In this document: positions 23,977 through 32,338 of the stretch, piece by piece
How positions within the stretch are numbered: position 1 is the stretch's first letter
How the letters are laid out: each line of letters begins with the position of its first letter
Notes under the pieces: generated by a model
Told to the model about the DNA's origin: nothing
Database searches by the model: none
What the model saw: the letters and a program-made list of their open reading frames with translations, nothing else
Program-made: the position numbers and the translations under genes
Source of the DNA: Streptomyces dysideae
Lineage (GTDB): Bacteria > Actinomycetota > Actinomycetes > Streptomycetales > Streptomycetaceae
Direction of reading: 5' to 3'
Length of the DNA stretch: 64,000 nucleotides
Assembly: GCF_001514305.1 (NCBI RefSeq)
Contig: NZ_KQ949090.1
Span: 1-64,000 of the forward strand

Positions 23977-24019
23977 CATCGGCGCCGCCCCGCGAGAAAC
24001 CCGCGGGGCGGCGCCGATG
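23977..24019. terminator. Terminator after ssgB
   Basis: Perfect 18-bp stem (23977-23994 with 24002-24019) and 7-nt loop, 77 nt beyond the ssgB stop on the minus strand. Among the strongest hairpins in the window. Confidence 0.75.
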
Positions 24020-24095
24020 ATTACCCTATGTGATTGTTTGGGCCCGAGCCGTCACCCCGAGTCGACGGCGCCGGGCGGCTTCACGGGGCCTCGCC

Positions 24096-24509
24096 CTAGC
24101 TCTCCGCCAGGATGTGCGACAGCTCCTGATCGAGGTCGAAATGCCGGTGTTCCGTGCCCGGAGGCACCGCCGCATCCGTCCGCTTCAGGAAGGACTCCAG
24201 GGCCCGTGCCGGGGCCTCGAGCAGAGCCTCACCCTCCGGGGAGCTCAGGGCGATGCAGACGACGCCCTGGCCGTGGCTGCGTGACGGCCAGACACGGACG
24301 TCGCCGGTTCCGGTGGGCCGGTGGAGGCCCTCCGCGAGGAGGTCGCGGGCGAACACCCACTCGACGGTCTCCTCGGCTCCGGTGTGGAAGGTGGCGTGCA
24401 CGGCGTAGGGGTCGGCCGTGTCGTACCGCAGGCCTGCGGGGACAGGCAGGGAGGACTCACTCGACACAACGAGGCGCAGGTGCAGCTCGCAGCTGACCGT
24501 GGTGTTCAT
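24096..24509 (-). CDS. ssgB: Sporulation-specific cell division activator SsgB
   Basis: 137 aa, ATG 24509 with GAAAGG upstream. SsgA-like protein that, in Streptomyces, positions FtsZ for sporulation septation. The sequence is near-identical in pattern to known SsgB: MNTTVSCELHLRLVVSSESS, AVHATFHTGAEETVEWVFAR, RSHGQGVVCIALSSPEG, LSHILAES end. Cytoplasmic, no signal. Its presence marks the organism as a sporulating streptomycete. An upstream promoter was not resolved. Confidence 0.95.
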   Translation of the reverse strand: MNTTVSCELHLRLVVSSESSLPVPAGLRYDTADPYAVHATFHTGAEETVEWVFARDLLAEGLHRPTGTGDVRVWPSRSHGQGVVCIALSSPEGEALLEAPARALESFLKRTDAAVPPGTEHRHFDLDQELSHILAES

Positions 24510-24700
24510 AAGCGCCAGGGCCTTTCGCTCAGTGTGCGCTCGGGGATTCGCACGTCGGCGAAATCGACATGCCACCTACGGTGCCGTTGTAAACCCCTCT
24601 GAGTGTTTTGCGTGCCTTTACGTAACTCTTCCGGCCGAGAACCAGTTCGCGAGGTACGGCCATTCCGGTGACCGGTTTCTCTCGGGTAGGGTTTGGTCAT

Positions 24701-25153
24701 ATGAATACGGGGAGTGACGAGCCTGGCGAGGTGGCCGTGGCGGTGAACGAGACCGGAGTGAGCGGTGTGAAGGACGAGCGGGCGCTCGGCTCAAGAGCAC
24801 CGGCATACATCAAGGCGCGCCGCATGCTGCACCTCAGCTGGCAGGTGGGCGTCTTCATCATCGGCCTGGCGGTCGTGGTCGCCGGCATCATCATGCTGCC
24901 GCTGCCGGGACCCGGCTGGGTTGTGATCTTCGGCGGCATGGCGATCTGGGCGACCGAGTTCGTCTGGGCCCAGCTGGTGCTGCGCTGGACCAAGCGCAAG
25001 GTCACCGAGGCGGCACAGCGGGCGCTCGATCCCAGGGTCCGGCGCCGCAACATCATCCTGACCGTGACCGGCCTCGTGATCGTGGCCGTACTCGTCGGCA
25101 TCTACGTGTGGAAATTCGGCTTCGAGATGCCCTGGAAGATCAAGGACCAGTGA
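24701..25153 (+). CDS. TIGR02611/PGPGW-family membrane protein
   Basis: 150 aa from ATG 24701. Three hydrophobic segments (about 48-70, 72-92, 122-142). It carries the family hallmark PLPGPGW between the first two. Basic residues at cytoplasmic loops. Function unknown. Lies divergent from ssgB and 87 bp upstream of a tRNA-Val gene. Confidence 0.78.
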   Translation: MNTGSDEPGEVAVAVNETGVSGVKDERALGSRAPAYIKARRMLHLSWQVGVFIIGLAVVVAGIIMLPLPGPGWVVIFGGMAIWATEFVWAQLVLRWTKRKVTEAAQRALDPRVRRRNIILTVTGLVIVAVLVGIYVWKFGFEMPWKIKDQ

Positions 25154-25240
25154 TCGGCGACCGGGGCGCGGGTGCCTCCGGCACCGGTCCGGGCGGGTCA
25201 CACGCACCCCCTGACATGGGGTAATGTTCTTCCTGCGCCC

Positions 25241-25312
25241 GGGCGATTAGCTCAGTGGGAGAGCGCTTCGTTCACACCGAAGAGGTCACTGGTTCGAACC
25301 CAGTATCGCCCA
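25241..25312 (+). tRNA. tRNA-Val (CAC), copy 1
   Basis: 72 nt; acceptor GGGCGAT/ATCGCCC, anticodon loop TTCACAC giving CAC, discriminator A. Identical to the gene at 35387-35458. Confidence 0.95.
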
Positions 25313-25320
25313 CCCGGATC

Positions 25321-25356
25321 CGGCGGCCCGTCTGCGACAGAGCAGACGGGCCGCCG
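25321..25356 (+). terminator. Terminator after tRNA-Val copy 1
   Basis: Perfect 14-bp stem (25321-25334 with 25343-25356), 8-nt loop, starting 9 nt after the tRNA. Confidence 0.8.
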
Positions 25357-25653
25357 GCGTTTGCACGGGCGGATCCCGCGGGCGGGGTGCGCCATGAGCG
25401 GATGTCGCGACTCCGGATGTGACGCCTCGTAAGGCTCCGCTCCGCTTCGCACGGCGTGACCTTTCACGCCGTCAACTCCCCGCCGGGTAGGCGACTTTCG
25501 GCCGACCGGTTCACGCGTGCGACAGCCCATCTCCTGTTCGGTCCACTGGGTATACGCCCCTCACCTGCGGCAACGTCCCGACCTGCGCGCAGCTCGCTCT
25601 CGAACCGCCGTCGAACCGCCCATCGAGCCCACAAGAAATTCCTGTCCGAATCA
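25357..25653 (+). other. Gap upstream of the sugar operon promoter
   Basis: About 300 bp with no convincing gene on either strand. Contains a small hairpin GGCGTGACCTTTCACGCC near 25454. Base composition falls toward A/T near 25630, as the promoter is approached. Confidence 0.4.
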
Positions 25654-25682
25654 TTGACGCACCCTCAGGCCCTCCGTAACTT
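25654..25682 (+). promoter_or_regulatory. Promoter of the carbohydrate ABC operon
   Basis: TTGACG (25654-25659), 17-nt spacer, TAACTT (25677-25682). One of the best matches to the vegetative consensus in the window; 68 nt upstream of the binding-protein start. Confidence 0.65.
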
Positions 25683-25688
25683 GTGCCA

Positions 25689-25713
25689 GCAAGCGCTTAC
25701 TTGAAACGATTCA
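25689..25713 (+). promoter_or_regulatory. Two LacI-type operator-like palindromes
   Basis: GCAAGCGCTTAC (25689-25700) contains the central AAGCGCTT of LacI/GalR sites, and TGAAACGATTCA (25702-25713) resembles TGAAACGTTTCA-type sites. Both lie just downstream of the -10 box, where a bound repressor would block transcription. The repressor gene is not in this window. Confidence 0.55.
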
Positions 25714-25750
25714 TGCAGGCGGCAACGATGCTGCGCGGGGAGGCCCGACT

Positions 25751-27037
25751 GTGGGAACCAGCAGGAATGTTGAGAGGCGTACGATCCTGAAGGCGGCCGG
25801 CGCCACGGCGGCCACGCTCGGGCTGGCCGCGACGACGGGGTGCGGAGGCGGCAGCGGTTCCGGGGACGGGACGGTGACACTCCGTTATGCGTGGTGGGGC
25901 GGCGAGCCGCGCACCATCGCCATCAAGAAGACGATCGCGCTCTTCGAGAAGAAGTACCCGAAGATCAAGATCAAGCCCGAATTCACCGACTACCAGGCGT
26001 TCTGGGAGAAGTTCCAGACGCAGGCCTCCGGCGGGAATCCGCCGGACGTTTTCCAGAATGCGGTCGGTTTTCTGCGCAAGTACGACAAGCGCGGTGTTCT
26101 GATGGATCTCAAGACGCAGGCGGACGCGGGGAATCTGGACCTGGAGAACTTCCGCAACGGCGTTCTGGCGAACGGTCAGGTCGACGGCAAGCAGATCGGC
26201 ATACCCGTCGGCGCCAACACCATGGCGCTCGTCATCGACCTCAAGGCCTTCGAGAAGGCAGGCGTCGAGGCGAAGTTCGGCTGGACCTGGGACGAGTACT
26301 TCGACGCGCTGCAGACGATCCAGGACAAACTGAAGATCGCCGGCGACACCGGCTACTTCACCATCATGTATCTCTACGACCTGTACCTGCGTCAGAACGG
26401 GAAGGCATTCTTCACCGACTCCGATCTCGGCTTCACCGACGACGATCTGACGCAGTGGTGGGAGGACGGCTACAAGCGCGTGAAGTCCGGCCTGGTCGCC
26501 GACCCCAAGAAGATCGAGCAGGTCGCGCCCAAGTCCGGTCTGTCGGCGGGCCTCGCCGCGTCCGAGTTCACCTGGGACAACTTCTCCATCCGTTACGAGG
26601 GCGAGGGCGAGTCGGACTACGGGCTCGCGCCGATCCCCACCACGGACGGCAAGGACACCGGCCAGTACCTCGGTTCGCTGATGCTGAGCGCCTTCTCCGG
26701 GACCAAGCACCCCAAGGAAGTGGCCCAGTTCATCAGCTTCATGGTCCACGACCCCGAGGTCGGCAAGATCATGGGCTACGACCGCGGCATCCTCGCCACC
26801 ACCGAGCAGTACGACGCGTTCAAGCCCACCGACGCCAACAACAAGGGTGTCGCGGCCTACGAGGACGAGGTCGCCGAGGCCGGAGTGCTCGGGAAGATCA
26901 CCCCGCACCCGTCCGGCGCCGACGTCATCGAGGCGGCCTTCCTGCGCCTCGGCGGCGAGATCGCCCAGGGCAAGACCAAGCCGGCCGACGCCGCGAAGGC
27001 GCTGTTCAGCGAGGCCAAGGCCGCGTTCGCGGGCTGA
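25751..27037 (+). CDS. Carbohydrate ABC transporter substrate-binding lipoprotein
   Basis: 428 aa, GTG start with GGGGAGG upstream. Extracellular solute-binding protein, family 1, anchored by a lipid. The signal has a twin-arginine RRTILKAAG and lipobox ATTGC (Cys ~31). Mature domain: TLRYAWWGGEPRTIAIKK, GNPPDVFQNAVGFLRKY, IGIPVGANTMALVIDLKAFEKAG, TKHPKEVAQFISFMVHDPE. First gene of an operon with two permeases, a YesL-like and a YetA-like protein. That context points to a pectin-derived oligosaccharide, but the ligand is not readable from sequence. No ATPase gene is present; a shared MsiK-type ATPase is usual in Streptomyces. Confidence 0.88.
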   Translation: MGTSRNVERRTILKAAGATAATLGLAATTGCGGGSGSGDGTVTLRYAWWGGEPRTIAIKKTIALFEKKYPKIKIKPEFTDYQAFWEKFQTQASGGNPPDVFQNAVGFLRKYDKRGVLMDLKTQADAGNLDLENFRNGVLANGQVDGKQIGIPVGANTMALVIDLKAFEKAGVEAKFGWTWDEYFDALQTIQDKLKIAGDTGYFTIMYLYDLYLRQNGKAFFTDSDLGFTDDDLTQWWEDGYKRVKSGLVADPKKIEQVAPKSGLSAGLAASEFTWDNFSIRYEGEGESDYGLAPIPTTDGKDTGQYLGSLMLSAFSGTKHPKEVAQFISFMVHDPEVGKIMGYDRGILATTEQYDAFKPTDANNKGVAAYEDEVAEAGVLGKITPHPSGADVIEAAFLRLGGEIAQGKTKPADAAKALFSEAKAAFAG

Positions 27038-27051
27038 GGGGATGTACCACC

Positions 27052-28008
27052 ATGACGCTCGTCAAGGAAGCGCCCGTGCGCCCGGCGAAGAAGCGGTCCG
27101 CCGCTCCTGCCGCCGGGCGGCGCGGGCGGCGCCGCGAGAACCTCGCCGGCTATCTCTTCATGTCGCCGTGGATCGCGGGGTTCCTGCTGCTCACGGCGGG
27201 GCCGATGATCGCGTCGCTGTACTACGCGTTCACCAGCTACAACCTGTTCACGCCGCCCCAGTGGGTGGGGCTGGACAACTTCACGACGATGTTCCAGGAC
27301 CCGCGCTGGCAGAAGTCGGTCGAGGTCACGCTGAAGTACGTCGTCGTGGCCACACCGCTGAAGCTGCTGCTCGCGCTCGGGGTGGCGCTGCTGCTCGCGC
27401 AGAAGCGGCGGGGACAGGCCCTGTACCGGGCCGCGTTCTACATGCCGTCGCTCATCGGCGCCAGCGTCTCCGTGGGCTTCGTGTGGCGGGCGCTGTTCTC
27501 GGACGACGCGATCGTGGATCGTACGCAGAAGATCTTCGGTCTCGACGTGGGAGGCTGGATCGGCAACCCGGACTACGTCATCTACGCCCTGGTGGCCCTG
27601 AGCATCTGGCAGTTCGGCGCGCCGATGGTCATCTTCCTGGCGGGGCTCAAGCAGGTGCCGCAGGAGCTGTACGAGGCCGCCGAGGTGGACGGGGCCGGCC
27701 CCCTCCGGCGGTTCTGGAACATCACGCTGCCGATGATCTCGCCGGTGCTGTTCTTCAACGTGCTGCTGGAGTCCATCCACGCGTTCCAGGTGTTCGGCTC
27801 CGCTTACGTCGTCTCCGACACCCGGTGCGGACCGGCTGACGCCACCCTCGTCTACACCTGTTACCTGTACCAGAAGGGCTTCAAGGAGGCTCAGATGGGC
27901 TTCGCCTCCGCGATGGCCTGGACGCTGGTGATCGCGGTGGCGCTCGTCACGGCGGTCCTTTTCTGGTCGCAGAAGAAGTGGGTGCACTACGAGGAGGCCG
28001 CCAAGTGA
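27052..28008 (+). CDS. Carbohydrate ABC transporter permease (MalF/UgpA-like)
   Basis: 318 aa, ATG 27052, 14 bp after the binding-protein stop. Six membrane segments. The first is LFMSPWIAGFLLLTAGPMIA (~42-61), after a basic N-terminal tail. The EAA loop is QELYEAAEVDGAGPLRRFWN. Forms the channel with the next gene product. Stop overlaps the next start by 4 bp. Confidence 0.88.
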   Translation: MTLVKEAPVRPAKKRSAAPAAGRRGRRRENLAGYLFMSPWIAGFLLLTAGPMIASLYYAFTSYNLFTPPQWVGLDNFTTMFQDPRWQKSVEVTLKYVVVATPLKLLLALGVALLLAQKRRGQALYRAAFYMPSLIGASVSVGFVWRALFSDDAIVDRTQKIFGLDVGGWIGNPDYVIYALVALSIWQFGAPMVIFLAGLKQVPQELYEAAEVDGAGPLRRFWNITLPMISPVLFFNVLLESIHAFQVFGSAYVVSDTRCGPADATLVYTCYLYQKGFKEAQMGFASAMAWTLVIAVALVTAVLFWSQKKWVHYEEAAK

Positions 28009-28880
28009 CCAGTGCCACCAGCCCTGCCCTGCACACCGCGAACGAGCGGCGGCGCTTCGGATCGATCACCTGGCACGTGGGCGCGCTCGTCGTCCTCGCG
28101 GTCGTCCTGTATCCCGTGATCTGGGTGGTCGGTGCCTCGTTCAAGCCGAGCAAGGACATCATCGCCAGCCTCGACCTGCTGCCCACCAAGCCGGTCTGGG
28201 CGAACTTCTCCGGGCTCGCCGACGGTATCTCCGGCATTTCCATCAGCAGCTTCTTCACCAACTCGCTGATGTACGCGGTCCTGGCCGTGGTCGGTGTCGT
28301 GCTGTCCAGCTCGCTGACGGCGTACGCCTTCGCCAAGATCCGGTTCGCCGGGCGGAACCTGCTGTTCACGCTGATGATCGGCACGCTGCTGCTGCCGTAT
28401 CACGTGCTGCTCATCCCGCAGTACGTGCTCTTCCGCAACCTCGAGCTCACCGACACCCTGGTGCCGCTGGTCGCGGGTAAGTTCCTGGCCACGGAAGCCT
28501 TCTTCGTGTTCCTGATGGTGCAGTTCATGCGCGGGCTCCCCAAGGAGCTGGACGAGGCTGCCAAGCTCGACGGCTGCGGGCATCTGCGCACCTACTGGTC
28601 GATCGTGCTGCCGCTGAGCCGGCCCGCGATCATCACCAGCGCGATCTTCACCTTCATCAACGCGTGGAACGACTTCATGGGGCCGTTGATCTACCTCAAC
28701 ACCCCCTCCAAGTACACCGTCTCGCTCGGCCTGATGATGTTCCGCGATCAGGAGGGCATCTCCAACTACGGCAGCATGATCGCCATGTCGCTGGTGGCGC
28801 TGGTGCCGGTCATCGCCTTCTTCATGGCCTTCCAGCGCTACCTCATCGACGGTATGGCGACCTCCGGACTGAAGGGCTGA
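28005..28880 (+). CDS. Carbohydrate ABC transporter permease (MalG/UgpE-like)
   Basis: 291 aa, GTG start overlapping the upstream permease stop. Six membrane segments; first HVGALVVLAVVLYPVIWVVG. EAA loop PKELDEAAKLDGCGHLRTYW. Second half of the heterodimeric channel of this CUT1-type importer. Confidence 0.88.
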   Translation: MTSATSPALHTANERRRFGSITWHVGALVVLAVVLYPVIWVVGASFKPSKDIIASLDLLPTKPVWANFSGLADGISGISISSFFTNSLMYAVLAVVGVVLSSSLTAYAFAKIRFAGRNLLFTLMIGTLLLPYHVLLIPQYVLFRNLELTDTLVPLVAGKFLATEAFFVFLMVQFMRGLPKELDEAAKLDGCGHLRTYWSIVLPLSRPAIITSAIFTFINAWNDFMGPLIYLNTPSKYTVSLGLMMFRDQEGISNYGSMIAMSLVALVPVIAFFMAFQRYLIDGMATSGLKG

Positions 28881-28890
28881 GGCGGTCACC

Positions 28891-29490
28891 ATGGCGCAAG
28901 CACGCGTGAAGGCCCGCTCCCCGCGCAAGGAGTCCGTGTTCGGCGAGCGCTTCGCGGTCTTCGCCGAGTGTCTGCTCACCGGCGTGTGGATCGCCCTGGC
29001 CTGTCTCGGGGGCGTCACCTACCCGGCGGCCTTCGCCGCCGGCGCACGGCATCTGCGGCGTCGTACGACCCACGAGGGCGGTGGCTGGCGGGAGTTCGTC
29101 GCGGACTTCCGTACGGCCCTGCGCGGCGGGTGGGTCGTCGGGCTCGCCGGGTGGGTGGCGGCCGTCGCGGTCTGGGTGGATGTCCTGGCCGCGCGGGCCG
29201 GGATCCCCGGTGGACCGTTCGTCGGGGCCGTGGGCATCTTCGCGCTGATCGGGCTCGCCGTGGCCCTGCTGCGGGCGGCCGCCGTCTGGACGCCGGGTGC
29301 CACCTGGCGGGCGCTGCTCGCCGACGCCGGGCGGCGGACCGTGCTCGATCCCGCCGGGTCCTTCCTGGTCGTCTGTGGGCTGGGCGTCGTGGCCCTGTCC
29401 GCCATGTTCATCGCGCCGCTGGCGGTTCCCGTCCTGGGAGCCGTCGTGGCTGCGGCCGTGGCCGTCGAGGAGCGGTACCGGCATCGCTGA
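28891..29490 (+). CDS. YesL-like (DUF624) membrane protein
   Basis: 199 aa, ATG 28891, 10 bp after the permease gene. Four or five hydrophobic segments: the first near 25-48 (FAECLLTGVWIALACLGGVT), others about 80-102, 107-132, 150-172 and 173-190. The size, opening and position beside CUT1 permeases match YesL/DUF624 proteins. Bacillus yesL precedes the rhamnogalacturonan genes yesOPQ. Role unknown, perhaps a transport accessory. Family assignment is moderate. Confidence 0.6.
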   Translation: MAQARVKARSPRKESVFGERFAVFAECLLTGVWIALACLGGVTYPAAFAAGARHLRRRTTHEGGGWREFVADFRTALRGGWVVGLAGWVAAVAVWVDVLAARAGIPGGPFVGAVGIFALIGLAVALLRAAAVWTPGATWRALLADAGRRTVLDPAGSFLVVCGLGVVALSAMFIAPLAVPVLGAVVAAAVAVEERYRHR

Positions 29491-29586
29491 CGGGCGGTGC
29501 CCTCGCACAAGGTCGGCGCCCTGGGCGTCGTACCTCTCTCTGTCATGCCCCTGGCAATCCTGAGTCCCGCACGGAAAGGAAAGGCC

Positions 29587-32331
29587 ATGTCTCCCATCCC
29601 CCGCAGGTCCCTCCTCAAGGCGGCCGCCGTCGCCGGCGCCGCCGCACAGTTCAGCTGGGCGCTAGGGTCGAAGGACGCGATGGCCGCGCCCAGAGCCGAG
29701 GCGGCGGACGCCGACCCCGTGACCCTGGACTGGCTGGAGGACGGCGGCCTCGGCGCCGCCCCCGGCTCCACCCTCGGCGTGCCCTGGCCCAAGGGCGCCT
29801 TCCAGGACGACCAGACCTTCGCGCTGACGGACGCCGACGGCAAGTCCGTCCCCGTACAGTCCTGGCCGCTCGCCTACTGGCCCGACGGATCCCTCAAGTG
29901 GACCGCCCACGCGGTCAGTTCGGGCACCGGCAAGCTCACCCTCGCCGCCGGCGAGCCCGCCGCCCCCGCCAAGAAGGTCACCGTCGACAGGAGCAGCGGC
30001 ACCATCACCGTCTCCACCGGCGTCATCACCGCGAAGATAGGCAACTCCGGTGCCACGCTGATCAAGTCGGTCACCCGCGGTTCGACGGAGATCGCCAAGA
30101 ACGGCCGACTCGTGCTGATCCGCCAGCCCGAGATCGAGGACGAGGACCAGGGCGCGGTCAAGACCGAGCGCTTCGAGGGGGCCATCTCGAAGGTCGAGGT
30201 CGAGCAGTCGGGCCCGGTCCGCGCGGTCGTCCGCATCGACGGCAAGCACCGCAAGGGCAACCGCGGTTGGCTGCCGTTCTCCATCCGCCTCTACTTCTAC
30301 GCGGGCGCCGACTCCTTCCGCATGGTGCACACCCTCACCTTCGACGGCACCCAGGAGCCGGGCAAGGCCAGCGGCGACTTCATCCGCGGGATCGGCGTCC
30401 GCTTCTCCGTGCCGATGCGGGACCAGTCGTACGACCGCCACATCCGCATCGGCGGCGACGGCACCGGTCTGCTCCGCGAGGCCGTCAAGGGCATCACGGG
30501 CCTGCGCCGCGACCCGGGTGCGGCCGTGCAGGCGGCCCAGTACGCCGGCCAGAAGCTGCCCGACCCGTCCACCTGGGACCAGCGGGTCACCACCCGCCTC
30601 CAGTACATCCCCGAGTGGGGCGACTACACCCTCTCCCAGCTCTCCGCCGACGGCTTCACGCTGCGCAAGCGCACCAAGAAGGGCCACGGCTGGATCGGCG
30701 CCGGCGGCGGCAGGCGCGCCTCCGGGTTCGGTTACGTCGGCGGCGTGAGCGGCGGATTCTCCTTCGGGCTCAGGGACTTCTGGGAGAAGTTCCCGGCCCA
30801 GCTCGACATCCGCGACGCCCAGACCGACGAGGCCGAGGTCACCCTGTGGCTCTGGTCGCCCGAGGCGCAGCCCATGGACCTGCGCTTCTACCACGACGGC
30901 ATGGGCCAGGACACCTACGCCAAGCAGCTCGAGGGCCTCAACATCACCTACGAGGACTACGAGCCGGAGTTCGGCACCCCCTACGGCATCGCCCGTACCT
31001 CCGAACTTCTCTTCTGGGCCAACGAGTCGACCCCGAGCGCCGAGGACATGGCCGAACAGGTCGAGGCCGTACGCACCCCGCCACAGCTGGCCGCCCCGCC
31101 CAAGCAGCTCATCCAGGCGGGCGTCTTCGGCGGGCTGTTCTCCGAGCCCGACCGCTCCACCGCCGCCAAGGCGAAGATCGAGGATCACCTCGACTTCCTC
31201 CTCACCTACTACAAGGATCAGGTGGAGATGCGTCGCTGGTACGGCTTCTGGGACTACGGCGACATCATGCACTCGTACGACGAGGCCCGGCGCCAGTGGC
31301 GCTACGACGTCGGCGGCTACGCCTGGGACAACTCGGAGCTGTCGCCCGACCTCTGGCTGTGGTTCGCGTACCTGCGCAGTGGCCGTGCGGACATCTTCCG
31401 CTTCGCCGAGGCGATGACCCGGCATACCGGCGAGGTCGACGTCTACCACATCGGTGAGTGGGCGGGCCTCGGCACCAGGCACGGCGTGCAGCACTACGCG
31501 GACAGCGCCAAGCAGCAGCGCATCGCCAACACCACCTACCGCCGCTACTACTACTTCCTCACCGCCGACGAACGCGTCGGCGACCTCATGCACGCCAACG
31601 TCGACTCCGACGAGACGTTCCTCGTCCTCGACCCGATCCGCAAGATCCGCACCGAGCCGTACGAGCCGGACCGCAACGCCCTCTCGATCGGCTTCGGCAC
31701 CGACTGGAGCGGCCTGGTCTCCGCCTGGCTCACCGAGTGGGAGCGGCGCGGCCCCAAGTGGGAGAAAGCGAAGGCGAGGGTCATGTCGACCATGGAGACC
31801 ATCGCCGCCCAGCCCAACGGCTTCGTCCAGGGCAGCGCCCTGTACGACCTGGACACCGGGAAGTTCGCGATCGCCGAAGAGGCCAAAGTCGGTGTCTCGC
31901 ACCTGTCGGCGATGTTCGGCCTGGTCGAGCTGTGCGCCGAGCTCATCGATCAGATCGACATGCCGGCCTTCGAGGAGGCCTGGCTCGACTACTGCCGCTA
32001 TTACAACGCCACCAAGGCCGAACAGGCGGCCCGCTACGGCTCCAACTTCGGCACCCTGCTCCTCTTCCAGGGCCACTCGCGCCAGGACGCGTACGCCGCC
32101 GTCAAGTTGGGCGACGACGCGCTGGCCGCGCGCGCGTGGCAGCAGTTCTACAACAGCCGGGACACCTGGGACTACAAGGAGTCCACCGACTGGTCCACCA
32201 AGAAGATCGAGGGACCGGCCGCGCTGGTCCCGGGCAGCGAGGCGGCGTGGGTGTCCACCAACGCCACCGCGCTGTACGGGCTGGCGGCGATCCAGAACCT
32301 GGCCCTGGTCGGCGACAAGATGCCCTCGTAG
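29587..32331 (+). CDS. Secreted PcRGLX/YetA-like protein (putative exo-rhamnogalacturonan lyase type)
   Basis: 914 aa, ATG 29587 with AGGAAAGG upstream. Tat signal: PRRSLLKAAAVAGAAAQFSW and cleavage near AMAAPRA (~30-36). The mature protein begins with a small beta domain (VTLDWLEDGGLGAAPGSTLG...FPKG-like WPKGAF, WPLAYWPDGSLKWTAHAV), a typical PcRGLX/YetA N-terminal signature. A central beta-sandwich and a C-terminal alpha/alpha-toroid (RRWYGFWDYGDIMHSYD, HIGEWAGLGTRHGVQHY, RYYYFLTADERVGDLM) follow. Fungal PcRGLX (PL26) cleaves rhamnogalacturonan I from the end. Probably releases sugars outside the cell for the adjacent importer; activity is inferred. Confidence 0.72.
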   Translation: MSPIPRRSLLKAAAVAGAAAQFSWALGSKDAMAAPRAEAADADPVTLDWLEDGGLGAAPGSTLGVPWPKGAFQDDQTFALTDADGKSVPVQSWPLAYWPDGSLKWTAHAVSSGTGKLTLAAGEPAAPAKKVTVDRSSGTITVSTGVITAKIGNSGATLIKSVTRGSTEIAKNGRLVLIRQPEIEDEDQGAVKTERFEGAISKVEVEQSGPVRAVVRIDGKHRKGNRGWLPFSIRLYFYAGADSFRMVHTLTFDGTQEPGKASGDFIRGIGVRFSVPMRDQSYDRHIRIGGDGTGLLREAVKGITGLRRDPGAAVQAAQYAGQKLPDPSTWDQRVTTRLQYIPEWGDYTLSQLSADGFTLRKRTKKGHGWIGAGGGRRASGFGYVGGVSGGFSFGLRDFWEKFPAQLDIRDAQTDEAEVTLWLWSPEAQPMDLRFYHDGMGQDTYAKQLEGLNITYEDYEPEFGTPYGIARTSELLFWANESTPSAEDMAEQVEAVRTPPQLAAPPKQLIQAGVFGGLFSEPDRSTAAKAKIEDHLDFLLTYYKDQVEMRRWYGFWDYGDIMHSYDEARRQWRYDVGGYAWDNSELSPDLWLWFAYLRSGRADIFRFAEAMTRHTGEVDVYHIGEWAGLGTRHGVQHYADSAKQQRIANTTYRRYYYFLTADERVGDLMHANVDSDETFLVLDPIRKIRTEPYEPDRNALSIGFGTDWSGLVSAWLTEWERRGPKWEKAKARVMSTMETIAAQPNGFVQGSALYDLDTGKFAIAEEAKVGVSHLSAMFGLVELCAELIDQIDMPAFEEAWLDYCRYYNATKAEQAARYGSNFGTLLLFQGHSRQDAYAAVKLGDDALAARAWQQFYNSRDTWDYKESTDWSTKKIEGPAALVPGSEAAWVSTNATALYGLAAIQNLALVGDKMPS

Positions 32332-32338
32332 TGGTCTT

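Noticed and set aside
29662..32076. An 804-codon minus-strand frame opposite the YetA-like gene
   Set aside because: Antisense shadow typical of high-GC coding DNA; the plus strand has a Tat signal and family motifs.
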